DNA of 64,000 nucleotides from an uncultured Granulosicoccus sp. (GCA_947495035.1 CANLXI010000011.1:124001-188000); one strand, 5' to 3'. Positions 8,797 to 17,660 are shown, numbered from the stretch's first letter. Notes: generated by a model not told the origin, from the sequence alone. Numbers and translations are program-made.

Positions 8797-9597
8797 ATGC
8801 TGTTCAGAGTCACATCCGCATTCAGGAACCTGTCAGATCTGCGTCCGATACTCGTCGGTGCGGCTCTGACGGGCCTGGCCATGGCAAGCACAGCTGCCGT
8901 TGCAGACGACAATACGAGCACACCCGTGGAAGCTGCCCCGCGAACCATTGTCCTGATCAATCCGAACTCCAGTACTGGAGCGACTCACTCGATGGCAGAG
9001 TTGGCGCGCATGGAGGTCGATGGTCAGGCTAGCGTCGAGGAGAGAAGTAACGAAGGAGCCCCGGCGCTTCTGACAACACCTGAAGATATGGAAAATGCCA
9101 TACCGGGTGTGGTGCAGATAGGTACAGAGGTCGCTGCACGCGATGATGTGGTAGCCATCATCGTGTCGGCCTTCAGCGATCCGGGTCTGGAAGAGCTACG
9201 CGCCGTCGTTGATATTCCGGTATACGGTATCGGCGAAGAGGTGTTTCACGAGGCTGCATCGGGCGGTCGGGAGTTCGGCATTGTCACTGTCACGCCGGAT
9301 GAAGGCCTGATCGAGTCCTTTCGGCAGAAGGCGGCTTCGCTGGGCTATGAGGATCAATACAAGGGAGTCAGAGTGACACCGGGAGATCCGAAGGTACTGG
9401 TCACATCTCCGGAGAAGCTGGACGAAGCCTTGGCGGCTGCCGTGCAGGAATCCATTGATGAAGATGGCTCCAGCGCGGTCATCATGGGTGGCGGTCCGTT
9501 GTCGGCTTCTGCCATCAGGCTCCAACCACAATTCGACGTGCCGTTGGTGGTTGCGGTGAATGCCGCAGCGCGAGCTGCGCTCAGAAACCTGGAATAG
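8797..9597 (+). CDS. Exported hydantoin-racemase-like protein lacking both catalytic cysteines
   Basis: The protein has 266 residues. The start is set at ATG 8797 because CAGGAG lies just upstream; the longer frame from 8722 would bury the signal peptide. Residues 1-37 form an export signal (ILVGAALTGLAMASTAAVADD). The mature part is homologous to the enzyme two genes upstream: TIVLINPNSSTGATHSM corresponds to ILVVNPNSTASMT. Where that enzyme has C76 (VVACFDDPG) this one has A125 (IVSAFSDPG), and where it has C181 (VLGCAG) this one has G232 (IMGGGP). A racemase activity by the known mechanism is therefore unlikely. A periplasmic binding or scavenging role for the operon's substrate is the simplest guess. 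Confidence 0.8.
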   Translation: MLFRVTSAFRNLSDLRPILVGAALTGLAMASTAAVADDNTSTPVEAAPRTIVLINPNSSTGATHSMAELARMEVDGQASVEERSNEGAPALLTTPEDMENAIPGVVQIGTEVAARDDVVAIIVSAFSDPGLEELRAVVDIPVYGIGEEVFHEAASGGREFGIVTVTPDEGLIESFRQKAASLGYEDQYKGVRVTPGDPKVLVTSPEKLDEALAAAVQESIDEDGSSAVIMGGGPLSASAIRLQPQFDVPLVVAVNAAARAALRNLE

Positions 9598-9617
9598 CGC
9601 CAAGGGCCGGATGTCGA

Positions 9618-10127
9618 TCAAACGAACCCGATCGAATACATCTGTTCGTTGTTCGTCGCGTCATCCGGCCTTGGCTCGAAGCCGCATTTTTCAAGTACTC
9701 TCACCGATGCCGTATTGGTTTTCACGACGCCACCGGTGAGAGAACGGATCCGATTCTCTCTGCACCAGCCGACCAGACCGCTGATCAGCTCACTGGCATA
9801 GCCATTGCCCCAGGCCGATTCCTTCAGCATGTAGCCAAGGCGAAGGTGTCCGTACTCATCGGTCCCGGAGAGAATGAGCAAGCCGATTGCCTCTTGAGTT
9901 GTATTTTCGACGACCAGCCAGGTCGCGTCTTCGCCGTCACGATCGTCGATCCATTGATCGGCGCGTTCCCGTGAATACTTGCCCTGCCAGGACGCGGGCA
10001 GGCAGGCGGTCACGTTGGGAGTGAGTATTTCCTGCACTGCGCCTGCCAGATCAAGAGACGGCCATTGCTCCTTGTGCAGCGTGTGCCATTCGGCAACCAG
10101 CAGTCGTTCGGTCTCGAAACGCGTCAT
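9618..10127 (-). CDS. GNAT family N-acetyltransferase
   Basis: A 169-residue protein starting at the ATG at 10125-10127 (MTRFETERLLVAEWH), with AGGGGACGAG upstream as ribosome site; the frame stays open to 10316 but the conserved RimJ/RimL-type opening TERLL is at this start. The acetyl-CoA pyrophosphate loop is ESAWGNGYASELISGL. The region GVVKTNTASVRVLEKCGFE is the usual GNAT C-terminal motif. It probably acetylates an amino group on a protein or small molecule; the target is unknown. It ends 20 bases from the convergent periplasmic racemase-like gene. Confidence 0.85.
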   Translation of the reverse strand: MTRFETERLLVAEWHTLHKEQWPSLDLAGAVQEILTPNVTACLPASWQGKYSRERADQWIDDRDGEDATWLVVENTTQEAIGLLILSGTDEYGHLRLGYMLKESAWGNGYASELISGLVGWCRENRIRSLTGGVVKTNTASVRVLEKCGFEPRPDDATNNEQMYSIGFV

Positions 10128-10315
10128 TTTCTCGTCCCCTGGAGAGAAATCTCCTTGTCCGGTTTGCCGATTGGCATCCACCTCGACTCGGGTCATTACT
10201 GACAGGGTGGGTGATATGCAAGCCGAATACCAGTCTTTGACGCAGAAACAGGTTTCATTGTTTGGTTGGGCAGAGCACCACCGCCCCGGCTGGGGCGATG
10301 CGGCGTCACTTGCCA

Positions 10316-12241
10316 TCAGGCGCTACGCGCTGAAATCTCCTCGATCCACTGGCGTAGCGACTCAGGCAGGATCAGCTGTTTGCGGGCACGGGTGACTGCC
10401 ACATAGATGGCCGAGCTGAAGGCGGCACGAGACAGGTTTGCCGAGGCGCTGACGACATCGGGTGTCAGCATGACGGTATCGAACTCGAGGTTGCGCACGT
10501 TCTCGATCAGACCCACGGAATAGGCAGGTTTGCCGATTCGCTGAAATCGCTGATAGGTCTGCTTCCAGTGCGCATGACCGTAACCCTTGTCCAATAACTG
10601 ATTGATACGTTGGAAACCGGTGTTGGCGGCATGCTCGCTGGCAACATGAAGCCAGGAGGAATAGCGGAACAGCTCGCCATGACGAGCGCCGCGGCCACCG
10701 GCCTTGAGCTCGATGCAATCCTGCACGAACATGTCCAGGTCCTTGTGATCGTTCAGCAGGGAAGGATTGATGTTGGCGCTGGCCAATCGTTGCGACCATT
10801 CGAACAGACCCCAGGTATCGTTGACCAGGATCACGGCGGCCTGTTGAGGAACGGCCGCCTTCCGGTAATACCGGATGTCCAGCTGCGTCATGTCGTTGCC
10901 CTGAAACGGTGCCTTGGTGCGACTGGGATGCACCGTGATGATGGGGTTGATGATGCTCTCCACGGCATGTCCCGATCGAACCGACTGCACCATCTCCCGC
11001 AGACGCGTACTTCTCGATTGGGGTGTGGAACGACCGTTCAGATTCTGGTAGTCATCGCCCAGAGTCGCCCGGGCTTGCGGGCTGCAGGCAAGAATCTGGA
11101 AGACCGGTCGCGGCAGGTCGTGACACTCATCCACCAGCACATGGGAATACTGTGCCGGCACCGGCCAACGGTTCAGTGCTGCCCACTTGATCTTGTGAAA
11201 GCCGCGTACCTGTGGCCGAAAGTCGGCCGTGGGCGGGGCGAGGATGGCCTGCCAGAGTTCACGGGCATGCTGGCAGACGATGGCATGCAGGGTGGAGTCG
11301 AACAGTGCCGCGTAACGCGCGGGAATATGCTTCTGCTCGATACGCTCATCGGTGCTCTGGCAGAAGCGGAACACGGTGGCACGCACGGCGGTGATGATCT
11401 GCTCGCTGCTGCGATTGCCGACAGTACGAATACCAAGCCGGCGAATCAGAACGTCGTCGGGTTGAGTCGCGCGGGTACGGTCCTGACGCAGCATGTTGCG
11501 ATTGGCCGAGGAGGTCAGGTCCGGCGGAATGACCAGATCTGCCAGTTCGCTGAAGGTACAGGCGTGAACCTTTTCCGAGTGGCGCCGATCGATACCCAGG
11601 GCGTCCAGCTGTCGGCTGTATTCAGCCAGCACGAGAATGCGTGATGTCGAGGTTTCGAACAGTGACAACAGGCTCTTGATCAGGGATGTCTTGCCGGTGC
11701 CGGCATAGCCCTGCACATGCATGTGTTCATCATTGTCTGCCTGAAACTCCCGGAACACGCGACTCTGCTCGGTACTCAAAGACAGGCGCCGGTCGGCCAC
11801 GCTGGTCATGACGCGCCGTGATGCCTGCTGATCGCGTTGACGCTGGGAAAAGCCGTAATCCCAACGACCCTGTTCGGTCAGATAGTCCTGCTGCTCGCAG
11901 CTGTCGTCATCCAGCAGCGCTATCCGGAACTCGCGGATGAGGTAGTAGCCTGCCTCGATGGTGTCGCGATTGAGCCTGTCACTGGTCTGCTTGCGCAGCA
12001 GTTCCAGCTCGGAACCTTCAAGCTGTGGATGAAAGGCATCGATGATGTCCGCCAGCAATCGCTCCGGCGATCGTCTGCCATCGGGTTTGAGACTGGTCAG
12101 GCCGGCCAGCAGCCACAGGGAGGCCAGTTCAGGCATGGAGCATGACAGGACGCCTTGCTCCCAGCTCATTGACTCGTCCAGCAAGCCATGCAGCGTATTG
12201 TCGCTAAGCGGCAGAAACAGGGCTGCATCGGTCGGTGGCAT
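10316..12241 (-). CDS. Superfamily 1 helicase-like ATPase
   Basis: A 641-residue protein. Motif Q lies around STEQSRVFREFQ (residue 157). Walker A is GYAGTGKTSLIK (G178-T185). Motif II is HVLVDECHDLP (D371, E372), followed by a motif III-like ARATLGDDYQNL. Near the C-terminus LEFDTVMLTPD (motif V-like) and VAVTRARKQLIL (motif VI) complete the UvrD/Rep-type set. The N-terminal 150 residues do not resemble a known domain. DECHD in motif II is unusual for UvrD-like helicases, which mostly have DE(F/A)QD. The gene is monocistronic, so a stand-alone DNA or RNA helicase in repair or defence is possible but unproven. Confidence 0.8.
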   Translation of the reverse strand: MPPTDAALFLPLSDNTLHGLLDESMSWEQGVLSCSMPELASLWLLAGLTSLKPDGRRSPERLLADIIDAFHPQLEGSELELLRKQTSDRLNRDTIEAGYYLIREFRIALLDDDSCEQQDYLTEQGRWDYGFSQRQRDQQASRRVMTSVADRRLSLSTEQSRVFREFQADNDEHMHVQGYAGTGKTSLIKSLLSLFETSTSRILVLAEYSRQLDALGIDRRHSEKVHACTFSELADLVIPPDLTSSANRNMLRQDRTRATQPDDVLIRRLGIRTVGNRSSEQIITAVRATVFRFCQSTDERIEQKHIPARYAALFDSTLHAIVCQHARELWQAILAPPTADFRPQVRGFHKIKWAALNRWPVPAQYSHVLVDECHDLPRPVFQILACSPQARATLGDDYQNLNGRSTPQSRSTRLREMVQSVRSGHAVESIINPIITVHPSRTKAPFQGNDMTQLDIRYYRKAAVPQQAAVILVNDTWGLFEWSQRLASANINPSLLNDHKDLDMFVQDCIELKAGGRGARHGELFRYSSWLHVASEHAANTGFQRINQLLDKGYGHAHWKQTYQRFQRIGKPAYSVGLIENVRNLEFDTVMLTPDVVSASANLSRAAFSSAIYVAVTRARKQLILPESLRQWIEEISARSA

Positions 12242-12524
12242 GGTCGATCTCGGCGGAGTGGTCGGTGCGATCCTGTGCGGATCTTACACCGCTGGCAGAC
12301 TGCTTACAGTGGTGCGGAAATACGGAAAGCGCTTGCAGGTGTTGGAATTCCCCGGAAACACGGCATATTGCAGGGCACAAGCTGTCATTGCACCCGTGCG
12401 TGTCCGTTGGCGTCCTTTTCCATCGTTGTAAAAATGCTTACTTGCGGCCGCTTGCAGAGTTTCCCTCATTCGTGACATGGTTATGCGCCATTCCACCCCG
12501 ATACTGATCGACTTCGATTGATTC

Positions 12525-13265
12525 ATGACAAGACCTACCGTCGTTAACCCCAAACGCATAGGCATGTTGACGCCGTCTTCCAATACGGTGCTCGAACCCT
12601 ATACCGCTCGCCTGTTCATGCCCTATGTGGACACGGTGACCGTGCATTTCTCTCGCTTCCGATTGAAGGACATCTCGCTGTCAGAGGCGTCCATCAGGCA
12701 ATTCGATCATGACACCATCGCTGAAGCCGCTCTGCGACTGGCCGAGGCCAAGGTCGATTGCATTGTCTGGAACGGAACGGCGGCAGCCTGGTTGGGCATG
12801 GAGCAGGATCAGGTCCTGTGTGCCCGAATCACGGAAGAAACCGGCATACCGGTCACCTCGACCATGGAGGCCTTTGCCCGGGCAATAGACAGACTGCAGG
12901 CGAAACGACTCGCTCTGGTGACACCCTACACATCGGATATCCAGAACGCGATCATCCGCCGTTATGAGGAACAGGGTTTCGAGATCGTTCACGAGACACA
13001 TCTGGGGGATCTCGACAATTTCTCCTTCGCCAACTACACGGTAGACGAAATCAAGGGTCACACGATGAAGGCGGCCGAGAGTCGACCCGATGTCATCCTG
13101 ATACTGTGCACCAACTTCCGGGGAGCATCGGTCGCGGCCGAAGTGGAAACCTACATGGACGTGCCGGTGCTGGATTCGGTCTCTGTCACCGCATGGCACT
13201 GCCTGCAGGAAGTGGGCGTCAGCCCGGCAGAGATTGCCGGCTGGGGCCGGGTATTCGCACTCTGA
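12525..13265 (+). CDS. Asp/Glu racemase superfamily protein (maleate isomerase / arylmalonate decarboxylase / EutA type)
   Basis: A 246-residue protein. The N-terminus RIGMLTPSSNTVLEP is the signature of the maleate isomerase branch of the Asp/Glu racemase superfamily. Of the two catalytic cysteine positions only the second remains (C195 in LILCTNFRG); the first is occupied by the IVWNGTAAAW segment around T85. Family members with only the second cysteine include arylmalonate decarboxylase, so a decarboxylase or a one-thiol isomerase is possible. There is no signal peptide. It is flanked by the helicase-like gene (divergent) and a LysR gene (convergent), so no pathway is suggested by context. 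Confidence 0.8.
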   Translation: MTRPTVVNPKRIGMLTPSSNTVLEPYTARLFMPYVDTVTVHFSRFRLKDISLSEASIRQFDHDTIAEAALRLAEAKVDCIVWNGTAAAWLGMEQDQVLCARITEETGIPVTSTMEAFARAIDRLQAKRLALVTPYTSDIQNAIIRRYEEQGFEIVHETHLGDLDNFSFANYTVDEIKGHTMKAAESRPDVILILCTNFRGASVAAEVETYMDVPVLDSVSVTAWHCLQEVGVSPAEIAGWGRVFAL

Positions 13266-13307
13266 CAGGCTTGTATTGTTCCGGTGGCAGAAGATCACCG
13301 TATTCTG

Positions 13308-14219
13308 TCAGACAGGCTCGGCAGGTCGTGCAGCATACTCCTTGACCAGAAAGTCGATGAGACTGCGAATGGAAGGCAGCAGGCCGCGGCGAGAAGGAAA
13401 GATGGCCTGCACCGACCCGGCCAGTGGTCGCCACTGCGGCAGGAGGTCGACGATCCTGCCTGCCTGGATTTCCGCCTGCGCCACCATGCTTGGCAGCTGC
13501 ACGACCCCCACCCCTGCAATGGCGGCATGCAGCAGCTGTGACATGTCATCGGTGATCAGGCGCGGTTGATGCTGGATGCGGACTTGTGCCTGCTGTGGGC
13601 CATTCAGTTCCCAGACGTGTTCACGCCCGGGTCGGTCCAGATCCATGCTGGGCAGATTGGCCAGGTCGGCCGGGCAGATCGTTGTCGGTAGTGAGTCGAT
13701 GACAGCCGGGCAGGCCACGATGCGCTGCGAGCTGTCACCCAGCACGCGCATCGCCAGATCGGAGTCTTCGAATGGCGGAAAACGCACTCGAATGGCAACA
13801 TCGACCCCTTCACCGATCAGGTCCACACGCCGGGACGTCGCGTCCAGCTCGACCCTGACCAGTGGGTAGGCTGCCATGTAGCGGGCGATCATCGGTCCGA
13901 GTTCGAAACAGATCAGTGCCGGGGGAGCGCTCAAACGGATCAGTCCCTGCGGCTCCGAGCGAGACCGATCGATGACTTCCTGAGCCGCTTCGGCTTCCAC
14001 CAGCATGGCGACGCAGTGGCGATGGTACTCCTGACCGATTTCGGTGACGGCCAGTTTTCGGGTGGAGCGCTGAATCAGGCGAATGCCGACGCGTTCCTCC
14101 AGAGCCAGGATGCGGCGGCTGAGCGTCGATTTGGGCACACCCAGGGCACGTCCGGCAGCGGCAAAGCTGCCGTGGTTCACCACCTGCACGAAATAGTAGA
14201 GATCGTTGAGGTCTTGCAT
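13308..14219 (-). CDS. LysR family transcriptional regulator
   Basis: A 303-residue protein of normal LysR length. The HTH is at residues 1-60 (MQDLNDLYYFVQVVNHGSFA, then GVPKSTLSRRILALEERVGI). The C-terminal co-inducer domain starts near residue 88 (GLIRLSAPPAL). It belongs to the branch with DLNDLYYFVQVV that is often found divergent from pirin-type genes, which is exactly the context here (pirin at 14345). It probably activates the two pirin genes; a dyad between the genes is centred at about -65 from a good -10 box. Confidence 0.92.
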   Translation of the reverse strand: MQDLNDLYYFVQVVNHGSFAAAGRALGVPKSTLSRRILALEERVGIRLIQRSTRKLAVTEIGQEYHRHCVAMLVEAEAAQEVIDRSRSEPQGLIRLSAPPALICFELGPMIARYMAAYPLVRVELDATSRRVDLIGEGVDVAIRVRFPPFEDSDLAMRVLGDSSQRIVACPAVIDSLPTTICPADLANLPSMDLDRPGREHVWELNGPQQAQVRIQHQPRLITDDMSQLLHAAIAGVGVVQLPSMVAQAEIQAGRIVDLLPQWRPLAGSVQAIFPSRRGLLPSIRSLIDFLVKEYAARPAEPV

Positions 14220-14224
14220 TGCTG

Positions 14225-14294
14225 ATTGTCCTGAATATGGGACGATGCAATCAATAATACCCCTCTAATCAATTTGTCGTCTCGCACATATACT
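14225..14294 (+). promoter_or_regulatory. LysR-type operator and -10 box upstream of pirin genes
   Basis: An imperfect dyad ATTGTCC-N8-GGACGAT lies at 14225-14246, six bases from the lysR start. A -10 box TATACT is at 14289-14294 with no good -35 box. If transcription starts near 14301, the dyad centre is close to -65, the usual recognition-site position of LysR activators. A poor -35 box is typical of activator-dependent promoters. Confidence 0.45.
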
Positions 14295-14344
14295 TGATTC
14301 CAACGAAGACCGGAATGTCCGGTCCATCACAGGAGATCAAGTCC

Positions 14345-15205
14345 ATGAGACAGATACTGGGTGTTCACAGTGCCCCTCGGGCACATTGGGTGGGTGATGG
14401 CTTTCCCGTTCGCACGCTGTTGTCGCATCACGATCAGGGGCAGCACGTCAGTCCGTTCATCATGCTCGATCATGCCGGGCCGCATCAGTTCGAACCGACC
14501 ACGGCGCGACGCGGTGTCGGAACCCATCCTCACAAGGGCTTCGAAACCGTCACCATCGTGTACGAGGGCGAAGTGGAACACCGTGATTCCACCGGCGCTG
14601 GCGGGGTGATAGGTCCGGGTGACGTACAGTGGATGACAGCCGCTTCGGGCATCCTGCATCAGGAATACCACTCACCGGCATTCGCCGAGAAAGGTGGTAA
14701 TTTCGAGATGGTGCAACTGTGGGTCAATCTGCCGGCGAAGGACAAGTCGGCAAGCCCGGGTTACCAGACCATCGTGAAGACAGAGATTCCGCAGCTCGAC
14801 CTGCCCGAAGGGTCAGGTAGTGTTCGTGTCATTGCCGGTGAATTCAATGGTCGGGGTGGTCCGGCGAGAACCTTCACACCCATCAACATCTGGGATCTGC
14901 GCTTGCGCAGTCACAAGTCGGTCACACTGGATGTTCCGGAGGGGCATACACTGTCGATAGTGGTACTGGCTGGCACGGTCACTGTCAACGGGCGGGAAAC
15001 CGTTCGTGAATCGCAGACCGTACTGCTGGCCCGCGAGGGCGGTGGGGTCAGCCTCGAGGCGAACAGTGATGCCAGAATACTGGTGCTCAGTGGAGAGCCG
15101 ATCGATGAGCCCGTTGTGGCACACGGTCCGTACGTCATGAACACGGCCGATGAAATCCGGCAGGCCATGGTGCAGTTCCAGAGTGGTGCTTTCGGATCGA
15201 TGTAG
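14345..15205 (+). CDS. Pirin family protein (first of two)
   Basis: A 286-residue bicupin. ATG 14345 (MRQILGVHSAPRAHWVGDGF) is chosen because AGGAG lies ten bases upstream. The N-terminal cupin holds the metal-binding set seen in pirins: THPHKGFETVTI (two histidines) and ILHQEYH (histidine and glutamate). Pirins bind iron; some have quercetin 2,3-dioxygenase activity and others act in redox-linked regulation. The C-terminal cupin (residues 170-260) lacks an obvious metal site. It is the first gene of a two-pirin operon divergent from lysR. Confidence 0.9.
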   Translation: MRQILGVHSAPRAHWVGDGFPVRTLLSHHDQGQHVSPFIMLDHAGPHQFEPTTARRGVGTHPHKGFETVTIVYEGEVEHRDSTGAGGVIGPGDVQWMTAASGILHQEYHSPAFAEKGGNFEMVQLWVNLPAKDKSASPGYQTIVKTEIPQLDLPEGSGSVRVIAGEFNGRGGPARTFTPINIWDLRLRSHKSVTLDVPEGHTLSIVVLAGTVTVNGRETVRESQTVLLAREGGGVSLEANSDARILVLSGEPIDEPVVAHGPYVMNTADEIRQAMVQFQSGAFGSM

Positions 15206-15290
15206 ACAGGAAAGGCCTGATACGGGCGGTTTCGGTATGCGGCCGGGACCGTCCGATTTTCACCCCACATCAGCATGTCAGGAGAGAATC

Positions 15291-16226
15291 ATGAGCTGGA
15301 GACCAGGCATTGAACCCGCTTGTCCCGATGAGATCGGTGTTGACAGCATCGAGACCATCATCGTGCCAAGAGCCCGAGATCTGGGCGGCTTCGAGGTGCG
15401 GCGCGCGTTGCCGGCACCCAGACGACAGATGGTCGGACCCTTCATCTTCTTCGATCAGATGGGGCCCGCCGAATTCATTACCGGCAAGGGCGTGGATGTT
15501 CGGCCACATCCGCATATCGGACTGGCAACGGTTACCTATCTGTACCGTGGCGAGTTTCAGCATCGTGACAGTCTGGGTACGAATCAGGTGATTCTTCCCG
15601 GAGCGGTCAACTGGATGGTGGCGGGTCAAGGGGTGACGCATTCGGAGAGAACCAGCGAACAGACCCGTCAGAACCCGCACAGCCTGTTCGGTATTCAGAC
15701 CTGGGTGGCTCTGCCCGAGAGCCACGAAGCGGTGGCGCCGAGCTTCGAGCACCATGGCAAGGCGGATTTGCCCATCATCGAAGACGAAGGTATACACATG
15801 CGCCTGATCCTGGGCAATGCCTATGGCGAGAGGGCGCCCGCCAGCGTGTTCTCGGAAATCTTCTACGCGGATGTCAGCCTGCAGCCCGGTGCCTTGTTGC
15901 CACTGCCCGATGATCACGAGGATCGAGGACTCTATGTGGTGGACGGCTCCGTGTCCATCGCCGGTCAGGAATTCACGGATGGGCAGATGATGGTCTTTCG
16001 ACCCGGCGACCGGATCACGGTGAAAGCAGGTTCACGAGGTGCCAGACTTGTGATTCTGGGTGGCGAGACTCTGAACGGTCCGCGTTACATCTGGTGGAAT
16101 TTCGTCTCATCCAGCAAGGAGCGCATCGAAGAGGCGAAGGCACAGTGGCAGCAGCAGCAATGGGGTGCCGGACTGTTCGATCTGCCGCCGGATGATCGCC
16201 AGGAGTTCATTCCCTTGCCGGACTGA
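15291..16226 (+). CDS. Pirin family protein (second of two)
   Basis: A 311-residue bicupin. ATG 15291 (MSWRPGIEPACPDEIGVDSI) has CAGGAGAGA upstream; the longer frame from 15150 overlaps the previous gene and is rejected. Metal ligands are visible in VRPHPHIGLATVTYLY and QGVTHSER. It is longer than the first pirin and clearly diverged from it, so this is not a recent duplication. Its C-terminus (RYIWWNFVSSSKERIEEAKA) is typical of the YhhW/pirin-like branch. It lies 85 bases after the first pirin and probably shares its LysR-dependent promoter. The substrate is unknown. Confidence 0.9.
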   Translation: MSWRPGIEPACPDEIGVDSIETIIVPRARDLGGFEVRRALPAPRRQMVGPFIFFDQMGPAEFITGKGVDVRPHPHIGLATVTYLYRGEFQHRDSLGTNQVILPGAVNWMVAGQGVTHSERTSEQTRQNPHSLFGIQTWVALPESHEAVAPSFEHHGKADLPIIEDEGIHMRLILGNAYGERAPASVFSEIFYADVSLQPGALLPLPDDHEDRGLYVVDGSVSIAGQEFTDGQMMVFRPGDRITVKAGSRGARLVILGGETLNGPRYIWWNFVSSSKERIEEAKAQWQQQQWGAGLFDLPPDDRQEFIPLPD

Positions 16227-16250
16227 AGCCGGTAGCGCCTTCGGTGGTGT

Positions 16251-16282
16251 GGCGGTGTCGCTGACGGATCAGCGGCACCGCC
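16251..16282. terminator. Strong hairpin between convergent pirin and msrA genes
   Basis: GGCGGTGTCGCTGA (16251-16264), loop CGGA, and TCAGCGGCACCGCC (16269-16282) form a 14-bp stem with a single G-U pair. It lies between two stop codons that face each other, so it probably serves both directions. There is no T-run on either side, so it is not a textbook intrinsic terminator. Confidence 0.6.
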
Positions 16283-16290
16283 TGGTGATG

Positions 16291-16881
16291 CTATACCGTG
16301 GCATCATCTCCCCAGATGGCCTGCAGACGACGATCACGGCCACAGCTGAATCGATAGGCCTTGTAGCGGATGGGGCTCTTCTTGTAGAAGTCCTGATGAG
16401 CAATCTCATCGCCCTTGATGGGGTAGAAGGTGCTCAGCGGCAGAATCGGAGTCACGACCGTCTGGTCGGGAAATCGTTCGACTACGGCCTGACGGGTCTG
16501 CTCGGCCAGTGCCCGTTCCTCCTCGTTGGCAACGAATACGGCGCTGAGGTAGCTCGGACCCTTGTCGCAGAACTGACCGCGGTCATCGAACGGATCGATG
16601 TTGACCCAGAAATGATCGAGAATGTCCTTGTAGTCGAGAACCTCGGGATCGTAGGTGATTTCCACCGCTTCGTAGTGGCCGGTGTGGTCTCCGCGATAGG
16701 TCGGGTTCTCGGCGCTGCCACCGGTGAAGCCCGAGATGACCTCACTGACCCCCGGCAGACTCTCGAAGTCCTTTTCCATGCACCAGAAACAGCCGCCGGC
16801 CAGTACGGCAGTGTCGGCCTGTGCAGACAGGGGCAGCAGGGTGGCCGCGGTGAGAAAGAGGCTGGCAAGTGTGCTTTTCAT
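16291..16881 (-). CDS. msrA: Peptide methionine sulfoxide reductase A, exported
   Basis: A 196-residue protein that reduces methionine S-sulfoxide in proteins. Residues 1-22 form a cleavable signal peptide (MKSTLASLFLTAATLLPLSA), so it acts in the periplasm. The catalytic motif GGCFWCMEKDF carries the active cysteine. A recycling cysteine is seen near the C-terminus (YRFSCGRD). The family motif GHYEAVEITYDP is present. No msrB is adjacent. Periplasmic MsrA needs an electron donor such as a DsbD-like protein, not seen here. It is convergent with the pirin operon. Confidence 0.95.
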   Translation of the reverse strand: MKSTLASLFLTAATLLPLSAQADTAVLAGGCFWCMEKDFESLPGVSEVISGFTGGSAENPTYRGDHTGHYEAVEITYDPEVLDYKDILDHFWVNIDPFDDRGQFCDKGPSYLSAVFVANEEERALAEQTRQAVVERFPDQTVVTPILPLSTFYPIKGDEIAHQDFYKKSPIRYKAYRFSCGRDRRLQAIWGDDATV

Positions 16882-17036
16882 GTGTATTCCGAGGTGTCTG
16901 GCGCAGGTGATTGCATGAGTTTGTGACCTTGTACGTCGGCCGGAGTTCTGGTGGATTCAAAGGGCTGATCGCAATATCGGCTTGACGCGCTCGCCAATTG
17001 CCCGACAATGGCAGCTCCGCGACAATCCGGTATTCC

Positions 17037-17660
17037 ATGAAGCACCCACTCATCATCTTTGATATGGACGGCACTCTGGTACAGAGTGAAGAATGCGCAT
17101 CCCAGGCATTGCTGGAGGCCATCCCCGACCTGCAAGGCAGTCTCGATGAGTTGACGCAGCGCTACCGGGGTTGGCGGCTGGCTGAGGTTTTCGTGGATAT
17201 CGAGTCCCGGCAGCCAGGCTGTATTCCCGAAGACTGTCTGCAGCGTTACCGGGAACGAGAGGCAATACTGGCGCATTCGATGATCACCCCCAGCGTGGGT
17301 GTCGAGAGTCTGCTGTCGCAACTCCGTCACCGCAAATGCATTGCCTCGAATGCTTCAATCGAGAAGACCCGACGATCCCTGCAGATTTGCGGTCTGTCGC
17401 ATCATTTCGACAGCGACATCTTCAGTGCCTATCAGGTGCAGGCCTGGAAACCCGACCCAGCGCTCTTTCTGCATGCGGCGGCAGCCTGTCGGGCAGAGCC
17501 CGAGCAGTGTCTGGTGGTGGAAGACAGCGAGGTGGGTCTGCGAGCGGCACAGGCAGCAGGTATTCCAGCAGTATTCTATGATCCGCACGGTTCGGATATC
17601 AGCATGGCCGGGGTGACTCGAATCACGGCACTGACCGATCTGCTGGACTTGCTGGCCTGA
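17037..17660 (+). CDS. HAD superfamily hydrolase, subfamily IA
   Basis: A 207-residue phosphatase-like protein. ATG 17037 (MKHPLIIFDMDGTLVQSEE) starts directly at motif I, DMDGT, so the longer frame from 16998 is rejected. Motif II is CIASNAS, motif III includes the lysine of AWKPDP, and motif IV is LVVEDSEVG. The helical cap lies between residues 15 and 90. It resembles YieH and beta-phosphoglucomutase-like sugar-phosphate phosphatases. It is followed after 30 bases by an MFS carrier and may be cotranscribed with it. Confidence 0.88.
   Translation: MKHPLIIFDMDGTLVQSEECASQALLEAIPDLQGSLDELTQRYRGWRLAEVFVDIESRQPGCIPEDCLQRYREREAILAHSMITPSVGVESLLSQLRHRKCIASNASIEKTRRSLQICGLSHHFDSDIFSAYQVQAWKPDPALFLHAAAACRAEPEQCLVVEDSEVGLRAAQAAGIPAVFYDPHGSDISMAGVTRITALTDLLDLLA

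Noticed and set aside
10610..11644. Plus-strand frame of 344 codons opposite the helicase-like gene
   Set aside because: The minus strand shows ordered ATPase motifs; the plus-strand translation has none.
13262..13311. CTGACAG...CTGTCAG repeat with an inner five-base stem between convergent genes, considered as a terminator
   Set aside because: The outer arms are 36 bases apart and the inner stem is short, so it is too weak to report as a feature.
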